Positions 54,037-64,000 of a DNA stretch of 64,000 nt are shown here, in pieces. Made by a program: the position numbers and the translations under genes. The stretch lies in NCBI GenBank assembly GCA_039527025.1, contig BAAAJN010000010.1:94145-158144 (forward strand), in the 5' to 3' direction. This stretch comes from Microlunatus lacustris. GTDB lineage: Bacteria > Actinomycetota > Actinomycetes > Propionibacteriales > Propionibacteriaceae. How positions within the stretch are numbered: the first letter of the stretch is position 1; every line of letters begins with the position of its first letter. The notes below the pieces were generated by a model. It did not search any database, was not told the origin of the DNA, and was given only the letters and a program-made list of their open reading frames with translations.

Positions 54037-54753
54037 TCAGGTCCGGACGGTCTCGCCGGCCTTGTAGCCGATGCCCCGGACCGTGACCACGATCTCCGGG
54101 TGCTCCGGGTCGCGCTCGATCTTGGACCGCAGCCGCTGCACGTGCACGTTGACGAGCCGGGTGTCCGCAGCGTGCCGGTACCCCCAGACCTGCTCCAGCA
54201 GGACCTCACGGCTGAAGACCTGCCAGGGCCGGCGGGCCAGCGCCAGCAGCAGGTCGAACTCCAGCGGCGTCAGCTGGATCGGCGTCCCCCCGCGCTTGAC
54301 GGAGTGCCCGTCGACGCTGATGGAGAGGTCGCCGATCTGCAGCGTCTCGGTCTCCTCCGGGGTCGGGACCCGGCGCAGGCGGGTCTTGATCCGGGCGATC
54401 AGCTCCTTGGCCTTGAACGGCTTGGCCACGTAGTCGTCGGCGCCGGCCTCCAGCCCTTCCACCACGTCGATGGTGTCGGTCTTCGCCGTCAGCATGATGA
54501 TCGGCACCCCGGAGTCCTGGCGGATGTCACGGCAGACGTCGACGCCGTCGCGGCCGGGCAGCATCAGGTCCAGCAGGACCAGGTCGGGACGGGACTCCCG
54601 GAAGATGGTCAGTGCCTTGTCGCCGTAGGCGCACCAGATGGGCTCGTACCCCTCGTTGCGCAGCACGATGGACAGCATCTCGGCCAGCGCCGCGTCGTCG
54701 TCCACGACGAGCACCCTGCTCCGCGCACCCGTATTCCTGGCCGTTTCCGACAC
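54037..54753 (-). CDS. mtrA: MtrA response regulator
   Basis: A 238-residue OmpR-type regulator: receiver domain with the acidic pocket VLVVDDD and phosphoacceptor D62 in LLDLMLPG, and a winged-helix DNA-binding domain including PWQVFSREVLLEQVWGYRHA. GTG at 54753 is chosen because GGAGG lies 9 bases upstream and family proteins begin near there; a longer frame to 54831 runs into a perfect palindrome. First gene of mtrA-mtrB-lpqB. Confidence 0.95.
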   Translation of the reverse strand: MSETARNTGARSRVLVVDDDAALAEMLSIVLRNEGYEPIWCAYGDKALTIFRESRPDLVLLDLMLPGRDGVDVCRDIRQDSGVPIIMLTAKTDTIDVVEGLEAGADDYVAKPFKAKELIARIKTRLRRVPTPEETETLQIGDLSISVDGHSVKRGGTPIQLTPLEFDLLLALARRPWQVFSREVLLEQVWGYRHAADTRLVNVHVQRLRSKIERDPEHPEIVVTVRGIGYKAGETVRT

Positions 54754-54808
54754 GATTTCCTGACCTCCGTCTACCGGTTCTCCCGGTGCATTCCCGGCCC
54801 GCTCCCTG

Positions 54809-54830
54809 ATCTTATGCAACAGCTGTTGCA
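54809..54830 (-). promoter_or_regulatory. candidate mtrA promoter element with a perfect 16-bp palindrome
   Basis: TGCAACAGCTGTTGCA (54815-54830) is an exact palindrome. On the minus strand it is followed directly by TAAGAT (54814-54809), a -10-like box 56 bases before the mtrA GTG. This is where an operator would block or modulate RNA polymerase. No consensus -35 is visible. Confidence 0.5.
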
Positions 54831-54895
54831 CAAGGCCCGCGCTCGACGGCGCGTGGCGTCGCCCGCCCTCCCCGGATGACGACCTCCGGCACCTC

Positions 54896-55465
54896 TCAGT
54901 TCAGCTCGGGGTCCTCCACCCAGGTGGCGAAGAACGCGGTCTCGCCGGGCTGGCGGCGCAGCACCGCCCGCCACAGGTCCAGGGGGCGAGCGCCGAAGAC
55001 GTCGTCGTAGCGGGCCTCGGCGAGGTGCCAGCGACCCTGGGCGATCTCGCCCTGCAGCTGACCGGCCGCCCAGCCGGCGTAGCCCGCGAAGATGCGCAGG
55101 TCGCGGTAGGCGCCGGCGACGATCTCGATGGGCGTGTCGAGGTGCAGCAGCCCGACGGTGTCGAACAGCGGCCGCCAGCCGGGCGGTTCCTCCCCGGGGG
55201 TCCGCACGCTGGCCAGGCAGATGGCCCCGTTGGGTGAGACCGGTCCGCCGTGGAACAGCAGACGGGGCTCCGACACCGAACCGACCCAGTCGGGCAGCAC
55301 GGCGTCCAGCGGGGTCTGGGAGATCTCGTTGAGGATGACGCCCAGGGCGCCGTCCTCGTCGCAGTCGAGCACCAGCACGACGGTCTGGTCGAAGACCCCG
55401 TCGGAGATCAGCACGCTGGAGACCAGCAGGCTGCCGGGGCTGGGGCTGCCCGGCGGCCGGCTCAC
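54896..55465 (-). CDS. YqgE/AlgH family protein (UPF0301)
   Basis: A 189-residue cytosolic protein of the YqgE/AlgH family. Signature parts are GSLLVSSVLISDGVFDQTVV and LLFHGGPVSPNGAICL, plus the C-terminal RIFAGYAGWAAGQLQGEI. Function uncertain, AlgH having been described as a putative regulator. GTG at 55465 overlaps the end of the upstream VanZ-like gene by 4 bases. Confidence 0.9.
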   Translation of the reverse strand: MSRPPGSPSPGSLLVSSVLISDGVFDQTVVLVLDCDEDGALGVILNEISQTPLDAVLPDWVGSVSEPRLLFHGGPVSPNGAICLASVRTPGEEPPGWRPLFDTVGLLHLDTPIEIVAGAYRDLRIFAGYAGWAAGQLQGEIAQGRWHLAEARYDDVFGARPLDLWRAVLRRQPGETAFFATWVEDPELN

Positions 55466-55920
55466 GTCGCGACCGCCCGGCTGCGGCCGGTCGCCGGGTC
55501 GACCAGTGCAGGTGAGCCTCGGCCGGCCCGGCCGAGCAGGACCACCGCGACGAGCGCCCCGACGGCCACCCCGGCCCAGTCCGCCAGCACGTCGAGGGGG
55601 TCGCCGGTCCGGCTGGTGTACAGGGTGTGCTGGACCACCTCGCTGAGCACCCCGTGCGCGGCGAAGACCACGACCACGACGGCGAGGGCGCGGCGGGACG
55701 GCTGCCGACCCCGCGCGAGCCGCCGCAGGCCGAGGGCGAGCAGCAGCAGGGCGACCGGCAGCGCGAACCCCAGCCCGTGCTGGAGCTTGTCGGCCTGCGG
55801 GAACCAGGCCGGGCTGGGCGGCCCGGTCACCCGGTACAGGCCCCACAGCTGGGCCGCGACCGCCAGCACGGCCAGCACGGCGGGCCAGCGCCACGCGCTC
55901 CGGGTTGCTCGGACCGCCAT
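55462..55920 (-). CDS. VanZ-like membrane protein
   Basis: A 152-residue protein with four predicted membrane segments and the VanZ-like pattern WFPQADKLQHGLGFALPVAL and HGVLSEVVQHTLYTSRTGDP. VanZ-like proteins are small membrane proteins, sometimes linked to teicoplanin resistance, mostly of unknown role. ATG at 55920; lies 4 bases downstream of the malic enzyme stop codon and upstream of yqgE, so it may be co-transcribed with both. Confidence 0.85.
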   Translation of the reverse strand: MAVRATRSAWRWPAVLAVLAVAAQLWGLYRVTGPPSPAWFPQADKLQHGLGFALPVALLLLALGLRRLARGRQPSRRALAVVVVVFAAHGVLSEVVQHTLYTSRTGDPLDVLADWAGVAVGALVAVVLLGRAGRGSPALVDPATGRSRAVAT

Positions 55921-55924
55921 CGTC

Positions 55925-57346
<1,422 letters not shown>

Positions 57347-57421
57347 GCCCGCATCCTCTCACGGTCCCCGCCGGGCGGTCTGCTGCGACGGACGTGCCTC
57401 CGCCGCGCCGTCGCGGCTCCT

Positions 57422-58612
57422 TCAGGACCCCGGTGCGGCACGCTCCCGGGCCACGGTGGCCGCCCACAGCCCGACGTCGCCCCGGCTGAGGGCGACGGCC
57501 AGCAGCTCCGGGAACTGGTCGGGGGTGCAGGCGAAGGCCGGGACGCCCAGGGCGGCCAGCGCGGCGGCGTGCTCGTGGTCGTAGGCGGGCGCGCCGGAGT
57601 CCGACAGCGCCAGCAGCACGACGACCCCCACCCCGTCGGCCAGCAGCTGGTGCACCCGGCGCAGCATCTCCTCGGCCAGGCCGCCCTCGAAGAGGTCGGA
57701 GATGAGGACGAGCAGCGTCTCCTCGGGCCGGGTGACCAGGGTCTGGCAGTAGGCCAGTGCCCGGTTGATGTCGGTGCCGCCGCCCAGCTGGCAGCCGAAC
57801 AGCACCTCGACCGGGTCGGCCAGCTGCTCGGTGAGGTCGACGACCTCTGTGTCGAACACCACGAGGGCGGTTCGCACTGTGCGGATCGAGGCCAGGGTGG
57901 CCGCGAAGACGGCGGCGTAGACCACCGACTCGGCCATCGACCCGGACTGGTCGAGGGCGACGACGACGTCACGGGAGACCGTCCGGGAGGCCCGGCGGTA
58001 CCCGACCAGCCGCTCGGGCACCACCGTCCGGTGCTCGGGCAGGTAGTTCTTCAGGTTCGCGCTGATGGTGGCCGGCCAGTCGATGTCGGCGGGTCGCGGC
58101 CGGCGCGTGCGGTCGGCGCGGCTGACCGCTCCGTTGACCGCGGCCGTGGTCCGGGTGGCGATCCGCCGCTCGATCTCGGCCACCACCTTGCCGACGACCA
58201 GCCGGGCGGTGCGCCGGGTCGTCTCGGGCATCACCCGGTTCAGCCCGAGCAGGGTGCTGGCCAGGTGGACGTCGGGCTGCACCGAGTCCAGCAGCTCCGG
58301 CTCCAGCAGCATCGAGGTCAGCTGCAGCCGGTCGATGGCGTCGCGCTGCATGACCTGGACGACGCTGGTCGGGAAGTAGGTGCGGATGTCGCCCAGCCAG
58401 CGGGCCACGCCCGGGGCGGACGTCCCCAGCCCGCCCGCCCGTCGGGCGCGGGTGCCGCCCTCGCCCTCCTCACCGTCGTACAGGGCGGCCAGGGTCCGGT
58501 CCATGGCCACCTCCTCGGTGGTCAGCGTCGCGTCCAGCTCCTCCTCGGCGGCGCCGCCGAGCAGCAGCCGCCAGCGACGTCGGCCCTCCTCCTCGCCCCC
58601 CGGCCGGCTCAC
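57422..58612 (-). CDS. VWA domain protein of the MoxR/DUF5682 operon
   Basis: A 396-residue protein with a C-terminal von Willebrand A domain whose MIDAS is intact (VVVALDQSGSMAES, and a threonine in GGGTDINRAL). The N-terminal 200 residues are helical with YFPTSVVQVMQRDAIDRLQL. VWA proteins act with MoxR ATPases as metal-dependent chaperone partners. GTG at 58612 overlaps the DUF5682 stop by 4 bases. Last gene of a five-gene operon. Substrate unknown. Confidence 0.9.
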   Translation of the reverse strand: MSRPGGEEEGRRRWRLLLGGAAEEELDATLTTEEVAMDRTLAALYDGEEGEGGTRARRAGGLGTSAPGVARWLGDIRTYFPTSVVQVMQRDAIDRLQLTSMLLEPELLDSVQPDVHLASTLLGLNRVMPETTRRTARLVVGKVVAEIERRIATRTTAAVNGAVSRADRTRRPRPADIDWPATISANLKNYLPEHRTVVPERLVGYRRASRTVSRDVVVALDQSGSMAESVVYAAVFAATLASIRTVRTALVVFDTEVVDLTEQLADPVEVLFGCQLGGGTDINRALAYCQTLVTRPEETLLVLISDLFEGGLAEEMLRRVHQLLADGVGVVVLLALSDSGAPAYDHEHAAALAALGVPAFACTPDQFPELLAVALSRGDVGLWAATVARERAAPGS

Positions 58613-61008
58613 CGGGTCCCGCCCAGGATCAGGTCCACGGTGGCCAGCGCGCCCCGGGCCAGGTCCTCGTCGAGGTCGACGTGGTCGGCGGCCGGGGCGT
58701 CGTCGGCACGGGCGACCAGCCGGCCGGCCAGCGATCGTCGCTCGGCGGGGGAAAAGGTGCCGAAGGTCCGACGGACCAGCGGCAGCAGATCGGTGAACTC
58801 GCGCTCGTCCAAGGAGGTGACCCAGCCGTCGAGCAGCGCCCGCAGCTGCGCGTCGTGGATGAGCAGCAGCGCGCCGTCGGCGAAGAAGCCCTCCACCCAC
58901 GCGGCCTTCGCCGCGGCGTCGACACCGTGCGACAGGGCCCGCTCCACGCGGGCGGGGACGTCGTCGAGGCGTTCGGCGTCCACCAGCAGGCGGACCATCC
59001 GGCCGACCAGGAGGCCGTGCACGTCGCGCCGGTCGACGACGGCGGCCAGGGCGGAGAGCCACCGGTCGCGCAGCCCGGCACCGGCCAGCACCTCGGCGTC
59101 GTCCGCGGGCACGGCGGCCTCGGCGAGCAGGCCGACGGCCGCGCCGACCTGGTCGACCAGGCCTCGCAGGGTGGCGGCGCTGTCGTCGTCCAGCCCGCCG
59201 ACCGCCTGCGGCAGGCCCGCGCAGATGCGCAGCACCAGCACCTCGCTCACCTGCCGCAGAGCCCGGGTGCCGGTCTGCCGCACGTCGCCGTAGCGCTGGG
59301 CGCGGGCGAGCGGCGGCAGCGCCTCCATCAGGTGCACCACGTCGGCGTCCAGCGCCGCGCGCTCGGCCAGGGCGGCGAGCAGCTGCTGCAGCGCGTCGGG
59401 CAGCCCGGCCAGCAGGCAGTGCTCGACGGTCCGGGTCAGCTCGACGAGGCTGCCGCCCTCGAGCCGGTCGGCGACCCGCGCGGTGGCCGCGGACTGGACG
59501 GTGGTGCCCCAGACGGCGGCCCTGACCAGCGCGACGGCCAGCGCCGGTCGCCAGGTCGCCGACCAGGTCTCGCGGAAGGTGCCCTGGCTCTGCACCCCGC
59601 TCTCGGCCGGTGTGATCCAGTCGATGCCGAGCAGCCGGAGCCGGTGGAACAGCTGCGAGCGCTCCTGGTCGATCCCGCGCCGCAGGTCGAGGTCGAGCAC
59701 CCGCGTCTTGGGTTCGCGCCGCACCCGCAGCCGGCGGCAGGTGGCGACGAGGTCGGCCTCGAGCGGCACCATCGGCACCGCCGGGTCGACCGCGCCCAGG
59801 GCCTCCCCCACCACCAGGTCGGCGGTGACCATCCGGGCGGCCCGGTCGTCGCCGTCGCAGAGCACCGCCCGGGTGGCCTCCTGCACCTCCGCCAGCCCGG
59901 CGAGCGGGCGCAGCCGGAGCGCGGCCAGCGTCTCGGCCAGCCGCACCGCCTCGATGACGTGCGCGCTGGAGACCACCAGGTCGTGCGCGCGCAGGCTGCG
60001 GGCGACCCGGGTCAGCCAGCGCACCACCGGCGCGTCGGGCGCGGTCCACAGGTGCTCGTACCAGCCCGGGGAGGTGATGCCGGCGCCGTAGCCGCTGGCC
60101 GTGGCCAGGTGGCCGTGGGTCCACGGCACCCAGGTCAGCGTGACCTTGCGCTTCGCTGCGCCGCGCAGCACCTTGGCGTCGGCGGCCGCCGGCGGCAGCG
60201 GCCAGGTCAGCGCGGGTGCGTGCCAGGCGCCGCAGACGACGGCGACCCGACGCCGACCGCGCTTCACCGCGGCCCGGATGGTCTGCCGCATGTACGCCTC
60301 GCGCCGTTCCTCCCGCAAGGCGTCGCGGCCGGCCGGCCGGCCGAGGTCCTGGCGGAGCTCGGCCATCGCCTCGGTCAGCAGCGGGAACGGTGAAGAACCG
60401 TCCAGCCGGGCCTCCACCACGTCGTCCCACCAGCGCTCAGGGTCGTCGTAGCCGGCCGCCTCGGCCAGCGCGCGGAGCGGGTCGGCCCGGGCCCAGCGTC
60501 GCGGGTCGAGCGGGGCGTCGGGGTCGTCCGCCGGCGGCTCAGGAGCTGCGGACCCGTCCTCGCGGCCGGGCCCCTCCGCGCGGCCCGGCTCGTGGCCGGA
60601 CGTCTCCTCGGGGACGGCGTCGAACAGGTCGGCCCGCTGCGGCGCCAGCACCTGCGCGGCCGGCAGGTCGCACATCCCCACCTCCACCCCGGCCTCGAGG
60701 GCCCAGCGCAGGGCCTGCCACTCGGGGGAGAAGACCGCGAAGGGCCAGAAGGCGGAGACGGCCGGGTCGTCGGCCGCGTAGGCGAGCAGCGCCACCGGCG
60801 GCACGGTCCCGGCGGCCGCGGCGAAGTGCAGCAGCGGGTCGGCGTCCGCCGGACCCTCGATCAGCACCACGTCCGGGGTGAAGGCCGCCAGCGCCGCCCG
60901 CAGCGAGCGGGCCGAACCGGGCCCGTGGTGCCGGATGCCGTAGACCTCCACCTGCGGCTCCACCGACGCGCCCGGACCGGCACCGGTCAGGCCACGGACG
61001 GCCGTCAC
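58609..61008 (-). CDS. DUF5682 family protein, probable TraB/Tiki/EreA-like hydrolase domain
   Basis: A 799-residue protein recognised as DUF5682. The N-terminal region has GIRHHGPGSARSLRAAL (H27, H28), then VVLIEGPADADPLL (E51), then REERREAYMRQTIRAA and VAVVCGAWHAPAL (H263). This order of GxxH, acidic residue, arginine-rich helix and GAxH matches the conserved residues of the TraB/Tiki/erythromycin-esterase superfamily. That link is my inference. The C-terminal 500 residues are helical repeats with no active-site motif seen. GTG at 61008 overlaps the MoxR gene (GTGA). It may be the effector of this operon. Confidence 0.82.
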   Translation of the reverse strand: MTAVRGLTGAGPGASVEPQVEVYGIRHHGPGSARSLRAALAAFTPDVVLIEGPADADPLLHFAAAAGTVPPVALLAYAADDPAVSAFWPFAVFSPEWQALRWALEAGVEVGMCDLPAAQVLAPQRADLFDAVPEETSGHEPGRAEGPGREDGSAAPEPPADDPDAPLDPRRWARADPLRALAEAAGYDDPERWWDDVVEARLDGSSPFPLLTEAMAELRQDLGRPAGRDALREERREAYMRQTIRAAVKRGRRRVAVVCGAWHAPALTWPLPPAAADAKVLRGAAKRKVTLTWVPWTHGHLATASGYGAGITSPGWYEHLWTAPDAPVVRWLTRVARSLRAHDLVVSSAHVIEAVRLAETLAALRLRPLAGLAEVQEATRAVLCDGDDRAARMVTADLVVGEALGAVDPAVPMVPLEADLVATCRRLRVRREPKTRVLDLDLRRGIDQERSQLFHRLRLLGIDWITPAESGVQSQGTFRETWSATWRPALAVALVRAAVWGTTVQSAATARVADRLEGGSLVELTRTVEHCLLAGLPDALQQLLAALAERAALDADVVHLMEALPPLARAQRYGDVRQTGTRALRQVSEVLVLRICAGLPQAVGGLDDDSAATLRGLVDQVGAAVGLLAEAAVPADDAEVLAGAGLRDRWLSALAAVVDRRDVHGLLVGRMVRLLVDAERLDDVPARVERALSHGVDAAAKAAWVEGFFADGALLLIHDAQLRALLDGWVTSLDEREFTDLLPLVRRTFGTFSPAERRSLAGRLVARADDAPAADHVDLDEDLARGALATVDLILGGTR

Positions 61009-62120
61009 CCCACCTCCCGGCAGGCGGCGTAGAAGTCGGCCCAGTCCGCGCGCGGGCGGACGACGACCTCGAGGTACTCCTCCCAGGCGACCTGGTCCGA
61101 CACCGGGTCCTTGACCACCGCCCCCACCAGCCCCGCAGCGACATCGCCGGCCCGCAGCCGGCCGTCGCCGAAGTGCGCGGACAGAGCCAGGCCGCTGGTC
61201 ACCACCGAGATGGCCTCGGCCGTGGACAGGGTGGCCGACGGGCTCTTGATCCGGGTCCGGCCGTCGGTGCTGAGCCCCGAGCGCAGCTCGCGGAACACCG
61301 TGACCACCCGGCGGATCTCCTCCAGGGCCGGCGGCACCGCGGGCAGCTCCAGCGACGACGCCAGCTCCGCGACCCGGCTGCTGACGATGGCGACCTCGTC
61401 CTCCTCCCGGGCGGGCAGCGGCAGCACCACGGTGTTGAACCGGCGGCGCAGCGCCGAGGAGAGCTCGTTGACCCCCTTGTCCCGGTCGTTGGCCGTGGCG
61501 ATGACGTTGAAGCCCTTGAGAGCCTGGGTCTCCTCCCCCAGCTCGGGCACCGGCAGCGTCTTCTCCGACAGCACGGTGATCAGCGCGTCCTGGACGTCGG
61601 CCGGGATGCGGGTGAGCTCCTCGATCCGCACCACCGCGCCGGTGCGCATGGCGACCATCACCGGTGACGGCACCAGCGCGGCGGCGCTCGGCCCCTCGGC
61701 CAGCAGCCGGGCGTAGTTCCAGCCGTAGCGGATGGCGTCCTCGGTGGTGCCCGAGGTGCCCTGGACCAGCAGCGTCGACCGACCGGAGACGGCGGCCGCC
61801 AGGTGCTCCGACACCCACGACTTCGCCGTGCCGGGGACGCCGAGCAGCAGCAGCGCGCGGTCGGTGGCCAGGGTGGCCACCGCGACCTCGACGAGGCGCC
61901 GCGAGCCGACGTACTTGGGGCTGATCGGGGTGCCGTCCGGCAGCACCCCGCCGAGCAGGTAGGTGACCACCGCCCACGGGGACATCCGCCAGGACGGCGG
62001 GCGGGGCCGGTCGTCGCTGGCCGCCAGGGCCGCCAGCTCGGCGGCGTAGACCTGCTCGGCGTGCGGGCGCAGCGGCTCGCCGGGTGCCGTCGGGGTGGGG
62101 ACGGCCTGGTCGGTGGTCAT
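61005..62120 (-). CDS. MoxR family AAA+ ATPase
   Basis: A 371-residue AAA+ ATPase of the MoxR type: Walker A LLGVPGTAKS, Walker B VVRIEELTRIP with adjacent acidic residues, sensor I around FNVIATANDRDKGVNELSSA, and arginine finger region RRRFNTVVLPL. MoxR ATPases act with VWA proteins to remodel or activate partner enzymes. AGGAGC precedes the ATG at 62120. The stop overlaps DUF5682 by 4 bases and the start overlaps the DUF5691 stop. Confidence 0.92.
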   Translation of the reverse strand: MTTDQAVPTPTAPGEPLRPHAEQVYAAELAALAASDDRPRPPSWRMSPWAVVTYLLGGVLPDGTPISPKYVGSRRLVEVAVATLATDRALLLLGVPGTAKSWVSEHLAAAVSGRSTLLVQGTSGTTEDAIRYGWNYARLLAEGPSAAALVPSPVMVAMRTGAVVRIEELTRIPADVQDALITVLSEKTLPVPELGEETQALKGFNVIATANDRDKGVNELSSALRRRFNTVVLPLPAREEDEVAIVSSRVAELASSLELPAVPPALEEIRRVVTVFRELRSGLSTDGRTRIKSPSATLSTAEAISVVTSGLALSAHFGDGRLRAGDVAAGLVGAVVKDPVSDQVAWEEYLEVVVRPRADWADFYAACREVG

Positions 62121-62995
62121 CGCTGCTCCTGGTTCTGCGCCGGGCCGGCCTGCGGCCCGGTCGGGTCGTCGTGGAAGACCTGGTCGACGGCGGCCCGGTC
62201 CGCGGCGGCCGCGGCGGCGGCGTCCACCGCCTCCTGCACCACCCGCAGTCCGGGCGCACCGCGCCCGGCGCCTGCGGGCAGGGCGTCGGCCGCCTGCTGC
62301 AGGAGGTCCGCGTCGGCGGCGGCCAGCCGGGCACCGACCGCCGCGCCGTACCGGCTGGCCCGCCACCCCAGCTGCCCGGCGAGCAGCACCCGGAGCGCGG
62401 CCACCGCGAGCTCGCGCGGCCACGGGGCGGGGACGTCCAGAGCCAGCTCCGGACGGGCCCGGACGGCGGTCTCGTCGGGGACGTCTCCCGGCGTCCCGTC
62501 GGTCCGGCTGGGGACCGGCCGGTCGAGGACCTCGGCGAGCCGCCCCCAGACCGGGTTCTGCGCCACGAACCACACCCCCTGCGGGCCGAGGGCCGCGGCC
62601 AGCACCCCCCGGTCGAGGTCGGGCCGGGTGGCGGCCAGCGCGGCCAGGTCGGTCCAGTGCTCAGGAGCGGGCCGGACACGGCGGGCGGCGGCGGCGGCCA
62701 GCCAGGCGTTGAGCAGCTCGGGCACCGGGCGGGCCAGCAGCCGGGCCAGCAGCTCCAGCGCGGCCGGCAGGGCCCAGGGCGTGCGGTCGTCGGGAGCCAC
62801 CGGCGGGGCCGGGCAGCGGCCGAGGGGTCGGGCGGCGCGGTCCAGGGCCCGTCGTCGGAGGGCGTGCTCGAGCAGCACGGTCGCGGCGGCCCCGTCGGGG
62901 CCCGGGGCGGCGGGCGGCAGCAGCTCCGGCGGCAGCGGCCGGCGGTCGGTGCCGAGCAGCGCTGTGGTCACCACCTCGCTCCAGGCGGCCCTCAT
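62117..62995 (-). CDS. DUF5691 family protein
   Basis: A 292-residue protein, mostly helical, Ala/Arg/Leu-rich, recognised as DUF5691 by its place next to MoxR/DUF5682/SWIM genes and by motifs such as VVTTALLGTDRRPLPPELL and PQGVWFVAQNPVWGRLA. Function unknown; probably a subunit or adaptor in the MoxR-VWA complex. ATG at 62995 shares its A with the upstream stop; GTG at 62998 is the alternative. Stop overlaps the MoxR start by 4 bases. Confidence 0.8.
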   Translation of the reverse strand: MRAAWSEVVTTALLGTDRRPLPPELLPPAAPGPDGAAATVLLEHALRRRALDRAARPLGRCPAPPVAPDDRTPWALPAALELLARLLARPVPELLNAWLAAAAARRVRPAPEHWTDLAALAATRPDLDRGVLAAALGPQGVWFVAQNPVWGRLAEVLDRPVPSRTDGTPGDVPDETAVRARPELALDVPAPWPRELAVAALRVLLAGQLGWRASRYGAAVGARLAAADADLLQQAADALPAGAGRGAPGLRVVQEAVDAAAAAAADRAAVDQVFHDDPTGPQAGPAQNQEQR

Positions 62996-64000
62996 CACGC
63001 CGCCCGCAGCACGTCGGTGCCGGTCCCGGCGGCGCCGAGCACGGCCAGCGGACGTGCGCCGTCCGGCGTCCACTCCGCCACCACCGGGACACTGCGGCCG
63101 CGGGCCTGGGCGACGAGCGGCCAGGGGTCGGGACCACCGCGCGGGAGGAGGCAGCAGGCCCCGGAGTCGTCGCGCAGCCGCCAGTCCCCACCGTCGTGCG
63201 GCGGCACCGGCGCGGCCTGCAGCAGCACCGGCAGTCGGGAGGCCCACGGGTCGGCGGCGAGCAGGTCGGCGAAGCGGCCGCGGGCGGCGGCCAGGTCGTC
63301 CTCCGGCGGCCACGGCTCTCCGGCGTGGTCGAGCGCGCCCACGACGGTGGTCGACGGCTCGCCCACGACGGCCCGCAGCTGGCCCGAGCCGGGGTAGAAG
63401 TGCAGCCGGCCGGCGAACCGGTCACCCAGCACGACAGTGGTGTCGGGGGCGCCGCCCGGCGGCACGAAGGTCAGCCACAGCGCCCACCGCCGGCTGTGCC
63501 GGCCCCACAGCCACACCCGCCGGCTCTCCAGCCGCGACTCCACGGTGTCCACCTGCCCGACGGCGAGCCAGTCGTCCTCGACCCCGGGCCGGCCGAGCAC
63601 GTCGGCCCGGCTCACCGGGTAGCCGACGTGGCCCCGGACGGTGGCGGCGAGGTCGTCGGGCAGGTCGTCCAGCCGTCGGTGCGCCCGGACGAGCAGGTGC
63701 AGGCCGGCCAGCTGCTCGAGCACCCGCTCGGGCCAGCCCTCCCGGCCGAGCTCGCCCGGGATCCGGCGGAGCAGGGTGGCGACGCCCGGCGCCTGCGCGT
63801 CGACCATCCGGGCGGCGACCGCGTCCACCGCCGCAGAGCCGCCGCGCTCCAGCCCGGCCAGCCCGGTGCGGACCTGGTCGCCGATCCAGGTGTCCAGCTC
63901 CGCCAGCCCACCGGCGACCCGTTCGGACCGGGCCGCGGCCCGGGCGACGGCGGCGCCGGGGTCGGCCACCTCGCCGGCCAGCCGGGCCGCCGTCGCGCTG
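62995..64000 (-). CDS. SWIM zinc-finger family protein, 5'-truncated by window edge
   Basis: The C-terminal 335 residues of a longer protein; the frame stays open to base 64000. Visible parts include DTVESRLESRRVWLWGRHSR and FAGRLHFYPGSGQLRAVVG. The C-terminal part and gene neighbours match actinobacterial SWIM zinc-finger proteins, but the CxC...CxH finger itself would lie upstream of the window, so the name rests on context. The stop overlaps the DUF5691 start. First visible gene of the MoxR-VWA operon. Confidence 0.7.
   Translation of the reverse strand, partial: SATAARLAGEVADPGAAVARAAARSERVAGGLAELDTWIGDQVRTGLAGLERGGSAAVDAVAARMVDAQAPGVATLLRRIPGELGREGWPERVLEQLAGLHLLVRAHRRLDDLPDDLAATVRGHVGYPVSRADVLGRPGVEDDWLAVGQVDTVESRLESRRVWLWGRHSRRWALWLTFVPPGGAPDTTVVLGDRFAGRLHFYPGSGQLRAVVGEPSTTVVGALDHAGEPWPPEDDLAAARGRFADLLAADPWASRLPVLLQAAPVPPHDGGDWRLRDDSGACCLLPRGGPDPWPLVAQARGRSVPVVAEWTPDGARPLAVLGAAGTGTDVLRAA

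Overview
The window comes from a very GC-rich actinobacterium with GTG starts and 4-base stop/start overlaps. Gene content (MtrAB-LpqB, PknG-GlnX-GlnH, Ku/LigD, Rv3235- and Rv3208A-type proteins, class F sortase) and the recurrent PEPVEGPSTGSG-type palindromic repeat fit a soil actinobacterium such as Geodermatophilaceae. That family assignment is inference. No tRNA, rRNA, CRISPR, IS element or prophage was seen, no gene-free gap exceeds 300 bases, and the first and last genes are cut by the window edges.

Layout. 0-2.4 kb: 3' end of a LigD polymerase domain, a TetR regulator and a DUF4037 protein. 2.4-6.8 kb: a sugar ABC importer (binding protein, permease, ATPase) with a divergent LacI regulator and a good operator between them. 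6.8-9.6 kb: larE-larB-larC for the nickel-pincer nucleotide cofactor, with no lactate racemase nearby. 9.8-23.2 kb: a large phospho-signalling module: TelA, XpaC-like, CbbX-type AAA ATPase, GlnX, GlnH, a helical protein, PknG, PP2C phosphatase, M48 protease (opposite strand), VWA protein and FHA protein. Seven 4-base overlaps and shared zinc-ribbon tags tie it together. 23.4-26.3 kb: DUF3107, a ferritin-like protein and an RhlE-type helicase with a structured leader. 26.4-30.4 kb: sortase F/DUF4397, MmcQ, aldo/keto reductase, DksA-like and PHP proteins. 30.5-35.3 kb: the 180-kDa NAD-glutamate dehydrogenase, the type of enzyme controlled by the PknG pathway in mycobacteria. 35.4-41.7 kb: DUF2505, CorA, Ku, DUF6912, a cupredoxin-like lipoprotein with a large membrane protein, a GntR regulator and a phosphoribosyltransferase. 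41.8-54.8 kb: the conserved actinobacterial block Rv3235-like / secA / hpf / comF / lpqB / mtrB / mtrA, with a DUF5995 protein, a YcaQ-like protein and a nucleoside hydrolase inserted. 54.9-57.3 kb: YqgE, VanZ-like and malic enzyme. 57.4-64 kb: an operon of VWA, DUF5682, MoxR AAA+, DUF5691 and a SWIM-type protein.

The two best candidates for under-described systems are the PknG-centred module (ligand-sensing kinase, phosphatase, FHA reader, AAA ATPase, TelA and VWA proteins probably made in fixed ratio) and the MoxR-VWA operon, where DUF5682 carries motifs reminiscent of the TraB/Tiki/EreA hydrolase superfamily.
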